A stretch of DNA of 14,166 bases from Phycisphaerae bacterium (GTDB lineage Bacteria > Planctomycetota > Phycisphaerae > Phycisphaerales > SM1A02). The notes beneath the pieces were generated by a model. It made no database searches and had not been told where the DNA came from. It saw only the letters and a list, made by a program, of their open reading frames with translations. The stretch covers positions 17,065 through 31,230 of the forward strand of contig PBEX01000035.1 of assembly GCA_002718515.1 (NCBI GenBank). The letters are read 5' to 3'. Below, one piece after another: positions 13,342 to 14,166 of this stretch; within the stretch, counting starts at the first letter, position 1; each line of letters begins with the position of its first letter. A program made the translations under genes and the position numbers.

Positions 13342-14166
13342 ATGAGATTCCAACCTACCTTAAAAATCCTAACCTTATTGCTGTTAGCGCTGTTGATGAA
13401 CTGCGAGACTGTTCAGCGCGCTGAAGAAGTCAAGCGACCTACGCGCGCAAACATTGGAACCGATTACAGTGAAGTCCCAAGCATGCTTAGAGGGACAATC
13501 AAACAGCATGTTGCATTGATGGGATATTCAAGCACCTACAAGGATAGTTATGAACCTGTGATTGCATCAGGGTATGGCCTCGTCGTAGGACTAAAAGGAA
13601 CTGGCTCAAGTGACATTCCGCCACAAGTCCGCGCTCATATGATTGCGGATTTAGCACGTCGTGGCATTGGCGAATCAACGCGCGGTTGGGGTGATGTAAC
13701 ACCAGAGCAACTCATCAATTCCGAAGATACTGCAGTTGTGATCATCGAAGCCGTGATTCCACAAGCTGCTACTGGACGAAAGCCAAGCAGAGGAAATCTC
13801 AGACCTGACCACCCTTCTCTTAGAGGGACGCTGTTTGATGCGAGAGTCAGAGCAGAACCAAGCAGTGCAACGACAAGTTTAGAAGGTGGCTATTTATTGC
13901 CATCACTTCTTCGTACAGGTCAGTTAACGACGGGACGAAGCCAAACTCGTGAAATTGCTTTTGTCTCTGGTGATGTCTTCCTCAACCCATTTGCAAATCC
14001 TGGCTCTGTTGGTTCAGATGCAGTGCACCGTACCTCTGGCAGAATTCTTAAAGGTGGCGAAGTGCTTCATAACTTGCCGATGCGGCTCGTTTTACTTGAA
14101 CCGAGTCACACACGGTCTTCTTTGATTCAAAATGCAATTAACCGCGTTTTTCCTGAAGAATTTGGT
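13342..14166 (+). CDS. flgI: FlgI-family flagellar P-ring-like protein (3' end beyond window)
   Basis: The frame is open from ATG 13342 through the right edge (275 codons), so the C-terminus is missing. Residues 1-20 are a hydrophobic export signal ending LLALLMNC; the cysteine resembles a lipobox but the preceding Asn is unusual. A P-ring signature follows: SGYGLVVGLKGTGSSD (residues 76-91). Then come VVIIEAVIPQAATG, FDARVRAEPSSATTSLEGGY, and a strand-rich region with GGEVLHNLPMRLVLLEP. In FlgI the corresponding motifs are GYGLVVGLNGTGD and TSLxGGxLLxTPL. FlgI forms the periplasmic ring around the flagellar rod. No other flagellar gene is seen within the window, and the divergent neighbour is a sialidase-like gene. 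A rod-associated role is thus not proven and a FlgI-like paralogue is possible. A GAGAAG stretch 6 bases before the ATG may act as a weak ribosome site. Confidence 0.8.
   Translation, partial: MRFQPTLKILTLLLLALLMNCETVQRAEEVKRPTRANIGTDYSEVPSMLRGTIKQHVALMGYSSTYKDSYEPVIASGYGLVVGLKGTGSSDIPPQVRAHMIADLARRGIGESTRGWGDVTPEQLINSEDTAVVIIEAVIPQAATGRKPSRGNLRPDHPSLRGTLFDARVRAEPSSATTSLEGGYLLPSLLRTGQLTTGRSQTREIAFVSGDVFLNPFANPGSVGSDAVHRTSGRILKGGEVLHNLPMRLVLLEPSHTRSSLIQNAINRVFPEEFG

Overview
The window reads as chromosomal DNA of a planctomycete, most likely class Phycisphaerae and probably marine or aquatic. The main evidence is a recurrent, usually C-terminal, dockerin-like module. It has paired units of the form D-x-N-G-D-x-x-x-N-V-T/S-D-x-L-x-x-I-x-x-W-G and ends in W-G-x-C. 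A planctomycete-style array of D-C-N-G-N-G-I-P-D calcium repeats supports the same assignment. Base composition looks moderate by eye and was not computed. No rRNA, tRNA, CRISPR array, IS element or phage gene was seen.

Layout from left to right. (1) 1-863, minus: the N-terminal part of a secreted protein with two dockerin-like units followed by the start of a BNR/Ycf48-type propeller; it continues past the left edge. (2) 916-1359, minus: a small four-helix membrane protein. (3) 1439-5099, plus: a large secreted M12B-like metalloprotease, a small protein joining a DUF4190-like membrane domain to a GspG-like C-terminus, and a secreted blue-copper protein with a dockerin tail. (4) 5096-5836, minus: an exported SGNH/GDSL esterase. 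It shares a TTAA stop-codon overlap with the copper protein and is divergent from an O-methyltransferase (5874-6539, plus). (5) 6633-7019: a decayed dockerin-tailed beta-helix-type gene with two in-frame stops and an apparent internal deletion. (6) 7037-10079, plus: an exported ankyrin-repeat protein overlapping a Tat-exported amidase. (7) 10129-12213, plus: a dockerin-tailed trypsin/V8-type serine protease. (8) 12217-13314, minus: an exported BNR sialidase-like protein. (9) 13342 to the right edge, plus: a FlgI (flagellar P-ring) family gene, cut by the window end.

Most products carry export signals, and several are hydrolases (two proteases, sialidase-like, SGNH esterase, amidase). The region therefore looks like a loose secretome neighbourhood for handling external proteins, glycans and esters. 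It is not one operon: most genes appear to have their own promoter. The only clear translationally linked pair is ankyrin-amidase.

Two signals cut across gene boundaries. First, ten genes have a -10-like hexamer (close to TAnnnT) ending exactly 6 (seven genes) or 7 (three genes) bases before the start codon, with no Shine-Dalgarno sequence. This is the arrangement expected for leaderless mRNAs, and it was used here to choose starts. The internal operon gene (amidase) is the one with a Shine-Dalgarno-like AGAGG. Second, the repeated W-G-x-C tail on otherwise unrelated secreted proteins looks like a common sorting or anchoring tag, whose partner is not in the window.
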